64,000 nt of DNA from Chimaeribacter californicus (GTDB lineage: Bacteria > Pseudomonadota > Gammaproteobacteria > Enterobacterales > Enterobacteriaceae), in NCBI RefSeq assembly GCF_002858675.1, contig NZ_PJZF01000002.1, forward strand, positions 248,001-312,000, in the 5' to 3' direction. A program made the translations under genes and the position numbers. Below are positions 18,064-27,671 of this stretch, piece after piece. The notes beneath the pieces are model-generated. The model did not search any database, was not told the origin of the DNA, and was given only the letters and a program-made list of their open reading frames with translations. Position 1 is the stretch's first letter. Every line of letters begins with the position of its first letter.

Positions 18064-18393
18064 TCAGGCCGGGCCGTCGAGCAACTGTTCGGTCAGCCAC
18101 TGTTTAAGCTCAGGCGTGGCGCTTTTCAAACTGTTGGAGCCTCGGGTAATGGTCGCGATGCCGACCCCCAGCTCCCCTTTCAGCTCACGCTGGCTCAGTT
18201 CGCCCCGCATCAGTTCTTCAATAATCCGTAGCCGTGTGCCCAGCGAGGTGCGCTCGTCAGGGGTCAGGAACAGCTGCAACAGCTGCGGGTGCCGGTTTTC
18301 GGCAAACGCCTGCTGAAGCAGCGCGACAAAACGCAGCCAGTCTTCATTGCCTTGTTGGGAAAGAGCCGGGTCGTTAAGGATTAATTGCGCCAT
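18064..18393 (-). CDS. trpR: Trp operon repressor
   Basis: 109 residues, all-helical TrpR fold. HTH with [20 protein letters not shown], the canonical TrpR reading head, and the tryptophan-binding [15 protein letters not shown] region. With tryptophan bound, it represses trp, aroH and its own gene; an 18-bp operator lies 12 bases upstream of the start. Confidence 0.96.
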   Translation of the reverse strand: MAQLILNDPALSQQGNEDWLRFVALLQQAFAENRHPQLLQLFLTPDERTSLGTRLRIIEELMRGELSQRELKGELGVGIATITRGSNSLKSATPELKQWLTEQLLDGPA

Positions 18394-18404
18394 AATCTGC
18401 TGCC

Positions 18405-18422
18405 ATACTATTTAACTAGTAC
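18405..18422. promoter_or_regulatory. TrpR operator of the trpR gene
   Basis: ATACTATTTAACTAGTAC differs at only two positions from the symmetric trp operator GTACTAGTTAACTAGTAC, with a perfect right half. It sits just before the trpR start, indicating autoregulation. Confidence 0.85.
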
Positions 18423-18448
18423 AGCAGCATACCATAACCCAGTAAAAA

Positions 18449-20377
18449 TCAATAACGCCTCTGCCACTCTGCGTCGGTCAGCACTTTTGCCGGCCGGTGC
18501 ATGAAATAGCGATAAAACGCATCATATGATAACACGTTTTTAACATATCCACGGGTTTCAGAGAAGGGAATACTTTCAATGAACGCCACTGCATCTACCC
18601 GCCCGGCGCTGTTCTCCAGCCAGGTGGTAACCCGCCCCGGCCCGGCGTTATACCCGGCGGAGGAGAGGATGCGGTTACGGCCAAGCATCTGGTAAACGTA
18701 CTCCAGGTAGCTGGTGCCGATCAGGATATTGGTCTGCGGGTCAAGCAGCTGGCTGCTGTTGTAGTAGCCGAGAATATTGCTCATTTTCACCGTATGCTCG
18801 GCGGTGCGCGGCATCACCTGCATCAGCCCGGCCGCCCCCACCGGCGATTGGGCTTTCGGGTTCCAGGCGCTCTCCTGGCGGGCAATCGCCATCGCGTAAC
18901 TCGGTGTGATCCCCTTCCCTTCGGTGTTGGTGCGGAACTCCTGCACCCAGGCCATCGGGAAGCGCTCTTCCAGGTTATCCCAGAGTTTGCCGGTAATCGT
19001 CGCCTGGACGCTAAGGTCAGCCCAGCCCTGATTAAAGGCGTAACGCGCCAGTTGCCCCTGCTCGGTTTTATCACGGCTGGCGACCAGATAACTCCATTCA
19101 GTACGCGCCAGGTTGTCCATGCCCCAGTACATCAGCTCACGCACCCGCGCGATGCCCGGCAGCGCCGCAGTGCGGCTATCCGGTGCGGCGGAAGGCTCCA
19201 CCTTGATGGCATAAGGCACGCCGAGTTTCTGCGCCGCCACCATCGGGTAGAAGCCGCGCGACTGCATCAGAGAACGCAGAATCGCCTCGCCTTCACTGCG
19301 GCGCCCCTGATCGATCAGTACCGAGGCGCGCCAATAGCGCCACTCATCTTTCTGTTGCGCCTCCTCCGGCAACCGGTTCAGCCACACCGCCAGCCCCTGC
19401 CGGTCGCCCGCGCCCAGCGCCATACGTACGCGGCGTTCCAGTAACGCGGTCGCGTGGCCGCGCAGAATTACGCTGTCACGCCAGGCAGCCTGTTCCGTGG
19501 TAACGTCGTTGCCCATCAGCCGCCAGGCAATCGCCTCTTCCAGCGCCAGCTTTTCACTGTCACTCATCTTTTGCAGCCGGGCGATCACCGGCAGCATGGA
19601 GCGGGCATTTTCCGCATCCTCACGCGCCACGCGTTCAAAGGCCACCGTCACCGCCTGCCGGGTGAAATCGGTCGGCCCCACGGTACGGGCAAAACTCTCC
19701 ACGCTGTCCGGATCGTTTTGCAGCGTCGTCAGCGCGGTGGCCATGGTCTGGTAATCATCCGGCAACTGTTTCGCCAGGAAGTTAACCAGATTGCTGTTGC
19801 CTTCTTTCATCGCCAGGCCGATGCGTGCGAGGAGAGTGATCGGGGTAACGTTGCCGGCCTGCTGCCAGACGGAGAACAACTTATCGCAACTGCCCGGCAG
19901 CGTATTCCCGGAGAGCCAGATCGCTTTGGCACCGTCCCAGGCCACCTGCTGCTGGCCGGTTGCCCATTTGGCATAGTAGTAGTTACAGCGGGCCGCGACC
20001 GGTTTCGGCGGCTCCGGGCTGAAGGCGAGCAGGCCGCGCCAGTCCTCACGCCGCGCCAGCTCATTAACGAAGCGCGATGCCAGCGACCGTGCAGGCGGCA
20101 GCGTCGGGTTCGCCTTGATAAAGGCCGACACCCGCATTGAGACGGCCGTGCCGAGATCCTCCGTCAGCTGGCGGTACTCAAGGTAGGGATAGAGCGGATA
20201 ATCCTGCAGCGTCGGCATCAGCTGATAGACGGTATCCATTTGCTTACTGTCCCAGGCCTGTTTGATCTGTTGGTAGCGCTGCCGCTGGGCATCCAGCGAA
20301 TCGGCATGGGCGCTCCCGGCCAAGATTGCCAGCCACACGCCCACCACCAGAACCCCTTTTTTGTCCACCTTGACCAT
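18449..20377 (-). CDS. slt: Soluble lytic murein transglycosylase Slt70
   Basis: 642 residues, periplasmic exo-lytic transglycosylase making 1,6-anhydromuramic ends during murein turnover. Signal peptide (GVLVVGVWLAILAGSAHA, cleavage about residue 25), long alpha-solenoid U/L domains (about 27-470), and a C-terminal lysozyme-like domain with catalytic Glu in AIARQESAWNPKAQSPVGAA followed by GLMQVMPRTAE and SAGYNAGPGRV. Length matches E. coli Slt (645). In E. coli slt is beside trpR and yjjK (ettA); here an ATPase and an RcsA-like gene intervene before ettA. Confidence 0.95.
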   Translation of the reverse strand: MVKVDKKGVLVVGVWLAILAGSAHADSLDAQRQRYQQIKQAWDSKQMDTVYQLMPTLQDYPLYPYLEYRQLTEDLGTAVSMRVSAFIKANPTLPPARSLASRFVNELARREDWRGLLAFSPEPPKPVAARCNYYYAKWATGQQQVAWDGAKAIWLSGNTLPGSCDKLFSVWQQAGNVTPITLLARIGLAMKEGNSNLVNFLAKQLPDDYQTMATALTTLQNDPDSVESFARTVGPTDFTRQAVTVAFERVAREDAENARSMLPVIARLQKMSDSEKLALEEAIAWRLMGNDVTTEQAAWRDSVILRGHATALLERRVRMALGAGDRQGLAVWLNRLPEEAQQKDEWRYWRASVLIDQGRRSEGEAILRSLMQSRGFYPMVAAQKLGVPYAIKVEPSAAPDSRTAALPGIARVRELMYWGMDNLARTEWSYLVASRDKTEQGQLARYAFNQGWADLSVQATITGKLWDNLEERFPMAWVQEFRTNTEGKGITPSYAMAIARQESAWNPKAQSPVGAAGLMQVMPRTAEHTVKMSNILGYYNSSQLLDPQTNILIGTSYLEYVYQMLGRNRILSSAGYNAGPGRVTTWLENSAGRVDAVAFIESIPFSETRGYVKNVLSYDAFYRYFMHRPAKVLTDAEWQRRY

Positions 20378-20910
20378 ACTTGCTCTTATCCTCGCTGTGT
20401 GTCGGCGAACGGGTGAATCTTCCCCGCTGCGCGTATTCTCTGCCGGCCGCCCTGCTGGCCCCTTGCCGTGCCGGCTAACAGTAACGCTAATCTATTCATC
20501 GCTAAAATTGAAGGTCGCACCCGGTAAAGCCACAAAATTTACACGCGCCGCACCAGGCGGGCCGCCCACGCTTCCCTTTCTCTGCCCGGCATGGCACAGG
20601 CCGAAACCGCCAACGGCCGGGCGAATAAATAAGCGCGGTGCGGTTTTTTATTAATCCAGATCAAGGCGCGGGAAAACAGGTCATTTAACATCACGCCTCC
20701 AAATAATTTTGCAGGGATAAATTCATCGCATGATTAATTTAAGCCCAGCGACAGGTAAATAGTATTAATTAAACGTTAATAAAAAAATCAGCACGTTATT
20801 TAAATTTTAAATTCCCTGTTTGTTTACCCCTCGTTTATTAATGGTTTTTATTTTCGCTGTGTGCCCTGCCGTTATTTTCTTTCACCTTTCTCTTTCAGGA
20901 GCACGACCTC
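20378..20910. other. AT-rich intergenic region between slt and the cation ATPase
   Basis: 533 bases separating two divergent genes. The half near the ATPase (20650-20870) is markedly AT-rich, for example ATTAATTAAACGTTAATAAA, and probably holds its promoter and possibly silencer binding. No ORF, tRNA or clear palindrome is supported. Confidence 0.5.
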
Positions 20911-23661
20911 ATGGCGATGACCCCCACTCCCCCCTCTGATACTTCCGTAAACCAGCCACCCGCCTGGTATCAGCGCAGCGCCGATGAGGTGCTGGCACAG
21001 CTTCACAGCCGCGAAACCGGCCTGACTGCTGAGGAAGCGTATGACCGGCTGGCGCGGCACGGGCGCAATACCCTGCCCACCACGCCGCGCAAACCGGCCT
21101 GGCTGCGCTTTCTGCTGCATTTCAATGATGTATTGATCTACATCCTGCTGGCGGCGGCGGTGGTCACCGGGGTGATGGGCCACTGGGTGGATACCACGGT
21201 TATCCTGGCGGTGGCCGTGATCAACGCGTTGATTGGCTACCTTCAGGAAAGCAGCGCCGAACGATCGCTTCAGGGCATCCGGCTGATGCTCTCCAGCCGG
21301 GCACGGGTCATGCGTGAGGGCCTTAGCCAGGCGATTGATGCGGATGAGCTGGTTCCAGGCGATATCGTTCAGCTCCGCCCGGGGGATAAAGTCCCGGCGG
21401 ATCTGCGCCTGATAGCAGCCCATAATCTCCGTATCGACGAAGCGATCCTGACCGGGGAGTCAGTTGCCGCAGAGAAACGCTGCGCACCGATCCCGCGCGA
21501 GACAGGCATTGGCGATCGCACCAATATGCTGTTTTCCGGCACGCTGGTCAGCGCCGGCAGCGCGACCGGTGTGGTCGTAGCCACCGGGCAAGCCACCGAA
21601 CTGGGCCATATCAGCCAGATGATGGGCGAAGCAAAAGCCCGGCGCACGCCGCTGCTGCAACAGATGGACCGGCTCGGTAACAGCATTCTCGGCCTGATCC
21701 TGCTGATGATGGCCTTCCTGTTCCTCTTTGCCTTTATCCTGCGGGATATGCCGCTGGGTGAGCTGCTGCTGGCGCTGATCGGCCTGGCGGTGGCTGCCGT
21801 ACCGGAGGGGCTGCCGGCGATTATCTCGATTATTCTCTCCCTTGGCGTGCAGGCGATGGCGCGCAACCATGCCATTATCCGCAAGCTACCCACGGTGGAG
21901 ACGCTGGGCGCGATGACGGTGGTCTGCTCGGACAAAACCGGCACCCTGACGCGCAACGAAATGACGGTCAACGCCGTTATTCTGGCAGACAGCCAATGGC
22001 GCGTCAGCGGCGACAGCTATGCGCCGCAGGGGGAGATTGTGCATGAGGTGTGCGGCCGCCCGGCGGACCTTCAGCATGACGCCGTGCTTTCCGCCTTTCT
22101 GTCGGCGGTCGATCTCTGCAATGAGAGTCAGCTGGCGCTGGATCAGGCCGGCCACTGGACGATCACCGGCGGGCCGACCGAAGGGGCGCTGAAAGTGCTG
22201 GCCGCCAAAGCCGGCGTGGCCCACACCACGACGCGGCTGGTGGATAAGATCCCGTTTGATTCTGCCTATAAATACATGGCGACCCATTATCAGCTGGCCG
22301 GAGAAGACCGCATCTTCCTGACCGGCGCGCCGGATGTGCTGTTCTCCCTGTGCGAATACCAGCTCACCGAGGCGGGCGTGGTGCCGTTTGAACGCGGATT
22401 CTGGGAGCAGGAAATGGCGCGCTATGCCCGCCAGGGGCTGCGGATGCTCGCCGCCGCCAGCAAACCGGCCACGCCGGACGCGGCCCCGCTCGATCACGCA
22501 GCGCTGCATCAGGGCATGATCTTCCTCGGCATCGCCGGCATGATGGACCCGCCGCGGCCGGAGGCGATCGAGGCCATCGCCACCTGCCGGCAGGCGGGGA
22601 TCCGCGTCAAGATGATCACCGGCGATCACCCGGATACCGCTATGGCGATCGGTGCGATGCTGGGGATCGGGGACGGCTCAGCGGCGATCACCGGCGCAGA
22701 GCTGGAACATATGGGTGACGACGCGCTGGCCGGCGCGGCCCAGCAGTATGACATCTTCGCCCGTACCAGCCCGGCGCATAAGCTGCGGCTGGTGCGCGCC
22801 CTGCAACAGTGTGGGGAAGTGGTCGGCATGACCGGTGACGGCGTAAATGACGCCCCGGCCCTGAAACAGGCGGATGTCGGCATCGCGATGGGCATCAAGG
22901 GTACGGAAGTCACCCAGGAGGCGGCGGATATGGTACTCACCGATGATAACTTCGCCACCCTTGCCCGTGCGGTGGAATCGGGCCGCCGGGTCTATGACAA
23001 CCTGCGGAAAACGATCCTGTTTATCCTGCCGACCAACCTGGCCCAGGGGCTGCTGATTGTGATCGCAATTCTGGCCGGTGCGCTGATCCCGCTGACGCCG
23101 ATCCAGATCCTGTGGATGAACATGGCGACCTCCGTCACCCTCGCCTTCGGGCTGGCGTTTGAACCGGCCGAGCGCGATGTGATGCAGCGCCGCCCGCGCG
23201 ATCCACGCCGCCATGTGATCGATCTGCACGGGATCTGGCGCATCGGCTTTGTCGGCGCGCTGATCGCCTGTTCCGCCTTCCTGCTGGAAGCCTGGCTGCA
23301 ACCCCGGGGTTACACACCGGAATTCATCCGTACCGTGCTGTTGCAGATGCTGGTCACCGCCCAGTGGGCCTACATGTTTAACTGCCGCACCCTGCAGGGC
23401 TTTGCCCTCAACCGGGGGATGTTTGCCAACCGCGCCCTGTGGGTGGTGTCCGGTATTCTGCTGGTGCTGCAACTGGCCATTCTCTATCTGCCGTTTATGA
23501 ACACCCTGTTTGGCACGGTGCCACTGCCGCTCACGTATTGGGGGATGACGCTGCTGGCCGGTGCCGGGATCTTCCTGGTCGTCGAGCTGGAAAAATGGTT
23601 GCTGGAACGCATCAAAAAACCGGTGCCGCCGGCCGCTGATCTGACCAGCGATCGTTCATAA
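20911..23661 (+). CDS. P2-type cation-transporting ATPase (Ca2+-ATPase-like)
   Basis: 916 residues, inner-membrane ion pump. N-terminal cation ATPase domain (about 22-95), actuator loop TGES at 181-184, membrane helix M4 with PEGLP (298-302) typical of P2 pumps, phosphorylation site CSDKTGTLT with D341, nucleotide-binding domain, hinge [21 protein letters not shown], and six C-terminal helices. The ion is not certain: the motif set fits Ca2+ or Na+/K+ pumps and not P1B metal pumps or KdpB. Ribosome site AGGAGC precedes the ATG. It lies between slt and ettA, where E. coli has nothing, and is followed by an RcsA-like gene. Confidence 0.9.
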   Translation: MAMTPTPPSDTSVNQPPAWYQRSADEVLAQLHSRETGLTAEEAYDRLARHGRNTLPTTPRKPAWLRFLLHFNDVLIYILLAAAVVTGVMGHWVDTTVILAVAVINALIGYLQESSAERSLQGIRLMLSSRARVMREGLSQAIDADELVPGDIVQLRPGDKVPADLRLIAAHNLRIDEAILTGESVAAEKRCAPIPRETGIGDRTNMLFSGTLVSAGSATGVVVATGQATELGHISQMMGEAKARRTPLLQQMDRLGNSILGLILLMMAFLFLFAFILRDMPLGELLLALIGLAVAAVPEGLPAIISIILSLGVQAMARNHAIIRKLPTVETLGAMTVVCSDKTGTLTRNEMTVNAVILADSQWRVSGDSYAPQGEIVHEVCGRPADLQHDAVLSAFLSAVDLCNESQLALDQAGHWTITGGPTEGALKVLAAKAGVAHTTTRLVDKIPFDSAYKYMATHYQLAGEDRIFLTGAPDVLFSLCEYQLTEAGVVPFERGFWEQEMARYARQGLRMLAAASKPATPDAAPLDHAALHQGMIFLGIAGMMDPPRPEAIEAIATCRQAGIRVKMITGDHPDTAMAIGAMLGIGDGSAAITGAELEHMGDDALAGAAQQYDIFARTSPAHKLRLVRALQQCGEVVGMTGDGVNDAPALKQADVGIAMGIKGTEVTQEAADMVLTDDNFATLARAVESGRRVYDNLRKTILFILPTNLAQGLLIVIAILAGALIPLTPIQILWMNMATSVTLAFGLAFEPAERDVMQRRPRDPRRHVIDLHGIWRIGFVGALIACSAFLLEAWLQPRGYTPEFIRTVLLQMLVTAQWAYMFNCRTLQGFALNRGMFANRALWVVSGILLVLQLAILYLPFMNTLFGTVPLPLTYWGMTLLAGAGIFLVVELEKWLLERIKKPVPPAADLTSDRS

Positions 23662-23832
23662 CGTCTCAATCTGGCGTCAGGTTGTCTCAATCCGGGTCTG
23701 CCCACTTTACAAGTGCGGCAGGCCTGCCCTATTACTGCTCGCATGGCCGGTTAATCAACCCGCCTGCCTATTATCGTGGATGGATAACCCTGGCGCGTTT
23801 TTATCGCTCCCCTGACATTACATGGAATTACT

Positions 23833-24453
23833 ATGTCTGCCATTATTGTAGATCCGTGCCATTTTACCCGGCTGGCCCTTTCCACGACCCTGCTTGATAT
23901 GGGCCTGGAGGCGCGGGACATACTCACAATAAAAACCCTTTCCGCGCTGCGGGATAATATCGGCATGATGATGCCGCACGCCGTCTTTATTAATGACTGC
24001 TGTTTCTCCCGCAACCCGGCGCAATTCAGACAGATCATTAAAAATTATCCCGATACCCAGTTTGTGATTTTGATTGACTACGAACAGGCGAATTACCGGG
24101 AATTTGTCCCACTCCGCCGTAATATCGTGATCCTCTCCAAATCGGCCCGATCGCAGACCCTCTACCCGCTGCTGCGCCAGTGCCTGCCGACGGCGCCCAC
24201 GCCGGACAACGTGGAAGAGATTGATCTCACCCCGTTATTGCTCAGCCGGTCGGAATCCCAGGTGCTCGACATGTGGATGGCCGGCCAGCCGACCCCGGTG
24301 ATTTCCCGGCAGTTGAATATCCAGCAAAAAACCGTGTCACTGTATAAAGGCAATATCCGGCGCAAAGTCGGTTGCCTGAATAACCAGGTGATCCACCATG
24401 TTGCCCGGCTGGCCGGGCAGCTCACCAGCGGTATTCAGGTCACCGGCCGGTAA
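23833..24453 (+). CDS. RcsA-like LuxR-family auxiliary regulator
   Basis: 206 residues; RcsA is about the same length. N-terminus MSAIIVDPCHFTRLALSTTL parallels E. coli RcsA, as do the degenerate receiver segment VFINDCCF and the C-terminal LuxR HTH (about 138-195; LLLSRSESQVLDMWMAGQ, then KTVSLYKGNIRRKV and QVIHHVARL). The receiver lacks the acidic pair of real phospho-receivers, as in RcsA, so it probably works as a partner of RcsB at RcsAB boxes (capsule, motility). It starts 171 bases after the ATPase. It could be the organism's only RcsA or a paralogue. I saw no RcsAB box upstream. Confidence 0.8.
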   Translation: MSAIIVDPCHFTRLALSTTLLDMGLEARDILTIKTLSALRDNIGMMMPHAVFINDCCFSRNPAQFRQIIKNYPDTQFVILIDYEQANYREFVPLRRNIVILSKSARSQTLYPLLRQCLPTAPTPDNVEEIDLTPLLLSRSESQVLDMWMAGQPTPVISRQLNIQQKTVSLYKGNIRRKVGCLNNQVIHHVARLAGQLTSGIQVTGR

Positions 24454-24636
24454 GCGCCGGTAAAAAGCCCAGGGTTGTGCGTTGCGCGGCATTCGCTGCG
24501 CGTTTAGCGGCGGTAACCGGCGGCCATCCACGCTATACTGGGTGGTCAATGCGTTCGGCTGTTATCGCGCCCGGAAACGGGCTACACTCCGCAGCCGAAT
24601 TCCAATACCCGGTCTGATAAAGAGGCTCAATTCAAC

Positions 24637-26304
24637 GTGGCTCAATACGTCTATACCATGCATCGCGTCGGCAAAGTGGTTCCGCCGAAGCGTCATATCC
24701 TGAAAAACATCTCCCTCAGCTTCTTCCCCGGCGCCAAAATTGGTGTGCTGGGCCTGAACGGTGCCGGTAAATCGACCCTGCTGCGCATCATGGCAGGCAT
24801 CGATAAAGACATCGAAGGCGAAGCGCGCCCGCAGCCCGGCATCAAAATCGGCTACCTGCCGCAGGAGCCGCAGCTGAACCTGGAGCAGACCGTCCGCGAA
24901 TCGATCGAGGAAGCGGTGGCTGAGGTGAAAAACGCCCTGACCCGCCTGGACGAGGTCTATGCCGCCTACGCCGATCCGGAAGCTGACTTCGACAAGCTGG
25001 CGAAACAGCAAGGCGAGCTGGAAGCGATTATCCAGTCCCATGATGGCCACAACCTCGACAACCAGCTTGAGCGCGCCGCCGATGCGCTGCGCCTGCCGGC
25101 GTGGGATGCCAAAATCAGCAACCTCTCCGGGGGTGAGCGCCGCCGCGTGGCGATCTGCCGCCTGCTGCTGGAAAAGCCGGACATGCTGCTGCTCGACGAA
25201 CCGACCAACCACCTGGACGCCGAGTCCGTGGCCTGGCTGGAGCGCTTCCTGCATGACTACGAAGGCACCGTGGTGGCGATTACCCACGACCGTTACTTCC
25301 TCGACAACGTCGCCGGCTGGATCCTGGAGCTGGACCGTGGCGAAGGCATCCCATGGGAAGGCAACTACTCCTCCTGGCTGGAGCAGAAAGATCAGCGTCT
25401 GGCGCAGGAAGCCTCTGCGGAAGCGGCCCGCCGCAAATCCATTGAGAAAGAGCTGGAGTGGGTGCGTCAGGGGGCCAAAGGCCGCCAGTCCAAAGGCAAG
25501 GCGCGTCTGGCCCGCTTTGAAGAGCTCAACAGCGTTGAGTACCAGAAGCGTAACGAGACCAGCGAGCTGTTCATTCCGCCTGGCCCGCGCCTGGGTGACA
25601 AAGTGCTGGAAGTTGAGCACCTCAGCAAATCCTATGGCGATCGCCTGCTGATTGATGACCTGAGCTTCGCGCTGCCGAAAGGGGCGATTGTCGGCATCAT
25701 CGGCCCGAACGGTGCCGGTAAATCGACCCTGTTCCGCATGCTCTCCAATCAGGAACAGCCGGACAGCGGCAATATCACGCTGGGCGAAACCGTGCAGCTG
25801 GCCTCTGTTGACCAGTTCCGTGACAGCATGGACGGCTCAAAAACCGTGTGGGAAGAGGTGTCCAACGGTCAGGACATTATGCGCATCGGCAACTTTGAGA
25901 TGCCAAGCCGCGCCTATGTCGGCCGCTTCAACTTCAAGGGTGTGGATCAGGGCAAACGCGTCGGTGAACTCTCCGGCGGTGAGCGCGGCCGTCTGCACCT
26001 GGCGAAGCTGTTGCAGGTTGGCGGCAACATGCTGCTGCTCGATGAACCGACCAACGACCTGGACATCGAAACCCTGCGCGCGCTGGAAAACGCCCTGCTG
26101 GAGTTCCCGGGCTGCGCGATGGTGATCTCGCACGACCGCTGGTTCCTTGACCGTATCGCCACCCACATCATCGACTACCAGGATGAAGGCAAGGTGGAGT
26201 TCTTCGAAGGTAACTTTACCGAATACGAAGAGTACAAGAAGCGTACCCTGGGTGCCGACGCCCTGGAGCCAAAACGCATCAAGTACAAAAAGATCGCCAA
26301 GTAA
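24637..26304 (+). CDS. ettA: Energy-dependent translational throttle protein EttA (ABC-F)
   Basis: 555 residues, two ABC cassettes without membrane domains. Walker A GLNGAGKST (about 46) and GPNGAGKST (about 360), signatures LSGGERRR and LSGGERGR, and the ABC-F interdomain linker with the basic segment RRKSIEKELEWVRQGAKGRQ. Binds the ribosomal E site and gates the first elongation steps according to ATP/ADP. Start is GTG at 24637: the reading MAQYVYTMHRVGKVVPPKRH corresponds to E. coli EttA, which also starts there. Highly biased codon use suggests high expression. Confidence 0.96.
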   Translation: MAQYVYTMHRVGKVVPPKRHILKNISLSFFPGAKIGVLGLNGAGKSTLLRIMAGIDKDIEGEARPQPGIKIGYLPQEPQLNLEQTVRESIEEAVAEVKNALTRLDEVYAAYADPEADFDKLAKQQGELEAIIQSHDGHNLDNQLERAADALRLPAWDAKISNLSGGERRRVAICRLLLEKPDMLLLDEPTNHLDAESVAWLERFLHDYEGTVVAITHDRYFLDNVAGWILELDRGEGIPWEGNYSSWLEQKDQRLAQEASAEAARRKSIEKELEWVRQGAKGRQSKGKARLARFEELNSVEYQKRNETSELFIPPGPRLGDKVLEVEHLSKSYGDRLLIDDLSFALPKGAIVGIIGPNGAGKSTLFRMLSNQEQPDSGNITLGETVQLASVDQFRDSMDGSKTVWEEVSNGQDIMRIGNFEMPSRAYVGRFNFKGVDQGKRVGELSGGERGRLHLAKLLQVGGNMLLLDEPTNDLDIETLRALENALLEFPGCAMVISHDRWFLDRIATHIIDYQDEGKVEFFEGNFTEYEEYKKRTLGADALEPKRIKYKKIAK

Positions 26305-26319
26305 ACGCCCCTCTGGCCT

Positions 26320-26352
26320 GATAAAAAAGCCCGCGATGCGGGCTTTTTTTCG
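26320..26352 (+). terminator. Terminator after ettA
   Basis: AAAAAAGCCCGC-GAT-GCGGGCTTTTTTT hairpin 16 bases after the ettA stop; A/T symmetry makes it usable also for the convergent nadR. Confidence 0.9.
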
Positions 26353-26371
26353 TGCAGGCTTTAGGGCCGGG

Positions 26372-27604
26372 TCAGCGCGGCATACCCAGCAACTGCTGGA
26401 TCAGCGCGACACAGCGCAGGAAACGCTGGTCATAATCCGCCGAGTCTACGTGTTCAAACGCCACGTTATTTTTGTCCAACATCTCCACCAGCAGCTGCTG
26501 GAAGCTCTGCCGGTCCACCGAGCTGCCCAGGCTGCGCAGGCCATCCGCCACCCACGGCGTGTTGTTCTCCAGCAGGATCACCAGATCAAACCGGTACTCA
26601 TCAATCAGCGCCTGCACAAACGGGTGCTCCCGCCCCTCATACTTTTTGCAGAACGCCTGCGTGGTGACGAAATCGGTGTCGATGATCGCCACTTTGTTGG
26701 CGTATTTCACTGCGAAATCGATGTACTGCGCCTGCCCCAGCGCGATCTTGTCATAGTCAGAATATTGCAGCGCCATCTCATCACCGCCCAGATGGGAGAA
26801 GACGTAATCACGGCCATACTCCCAGGCGCTGGTGGTGTTGAAGATGTTGGCCAGCTTATTGACCAGCGTCGATTTACCGCTCGACTCGCCGCCCAGAATC
26901 GCCACGGTGCGCACAAAGAACGGCTTCACTTCTGTCGGGATGTAATCCCAGTAGCGGAACGGGTTCTGGCGGATCTGCGTGCCGCTGATGCTCATAAAGG
27001 ATCGCTGCGGGTCAATCAGCACCGTATCAATGCCCAGGTGCTCGCGGTATTGCGACGCGTCCTGCGCTTCGCTGGTGTAGATGGTGTTCGGCTCGATGCC
27101 CTGTTGGGACATAAACGCCTTGATGCCGCGGCTCCAGACGTCCCAGCCGTGCGGGTACGGCTCCATGCCCTCTTCATTAAAAGCGTGGATGCGGATGTTT
27201 TTCTGGTATTTGAAGGTTTGCAGCAACCAGCGCAGGCGGTCACTCACCGTGGGCTGTTGGGACATCGAACTGTTTTCAAACAGCTGGCGATCGCGCGGCT
27301 CGTCGAAGCCCATCACGATATGCAGTTCATCCACCTGGCTACAGGCGCGTTGGATCAGGTAGATATGGCCGGTGTGGAGTGGGTAAAATTTACCAAACAC
27401 CACGCCGATCTTTTTCTCGCGATGCGGATACTCCAGCCCCAGGAAGTGATGCAGCGCCTGTAACTTCTGCGCACTGGGGCTTTTTATCTTGTCATTAAGG
27501 AGTTGGCTTAAATAGCCTTTGGTCATTCCGCTGGCGTCAGCCACTTGCTGAAGGGTGCATCCCTTATGCTTAATGGCAGCCTTCAGGTAATCAAACTGCG
27601 ACAT
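26372..27604 (-). CDS. nadR: Trifunctional NAD biosynthesis regulator / NMN adenylyltransferase / ribosylnicotinamide kinase
   Basis: 410 residues with three modules: N-terminal HTH (about 1-55; LQQVADASGMTKGYLSQLL), NMN adenylyltransferase nucleotide motif GVVFGKFYPLHTGHIYLIQR (about 63-82), and C-terminal ribosylnicotinamide kinase with P-loop ILGGESSGKSTLVNKL (about 237). It represses nadA, nadB and pncB and salvages nicotinamide riboside. Length equals E. coli NadR. In E. coli nadR is downstream of radA, as here. Confidence 0.96.
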   Translation of the reverse strand: MSQFDYLKAAIKHKGCTLQQVADASGMTKGYLSQLLNDKIKSPSAQKLQALHHFLGLEYPHREKKIGVVFGKFYPLHTGHIYLIQRACSQVDELHIVMGFDEPRDRQLFENSSMSQQPTVSDRLRWLLQTFKYQKNIRIHAFNEEGMEPYPHGWDVWSRGIKAFMSQQGIEPNTIYTSEAQDASQYREHLGIDTVLIDPQRSFMSISGTQIRQNPFRYWDYIPTEVKPFFVRTVAILGGESSGKSTLVNKLANIFNTTSAWEYGRDYVFSHLGGDEMALQYSDYDKIALGQAQYIDFAVKYANKVAIIDTDFVTTQAFCKKYEGREHPFVQALIDEYRFDLVILLENNTPWVADGLRSLGSSVDRQSFQQLLVEMLDKNNVAFEHVDSADYDQRFLRCVALIQQLLGMPR

Positions 27605-27671
27605 CGCCGATCCTCTTGTTCAGGGCATTAAACCACCCTATCACAACCACGGCGACGTTGAAGCGCCGGCA

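Noticed and set aside
26147..27463. Long plus-strand frame overlapping ettA's end and opposite nadR
   Set aside because: It is an antisense shadow of nadR; the protein has biased composition and no motifs.
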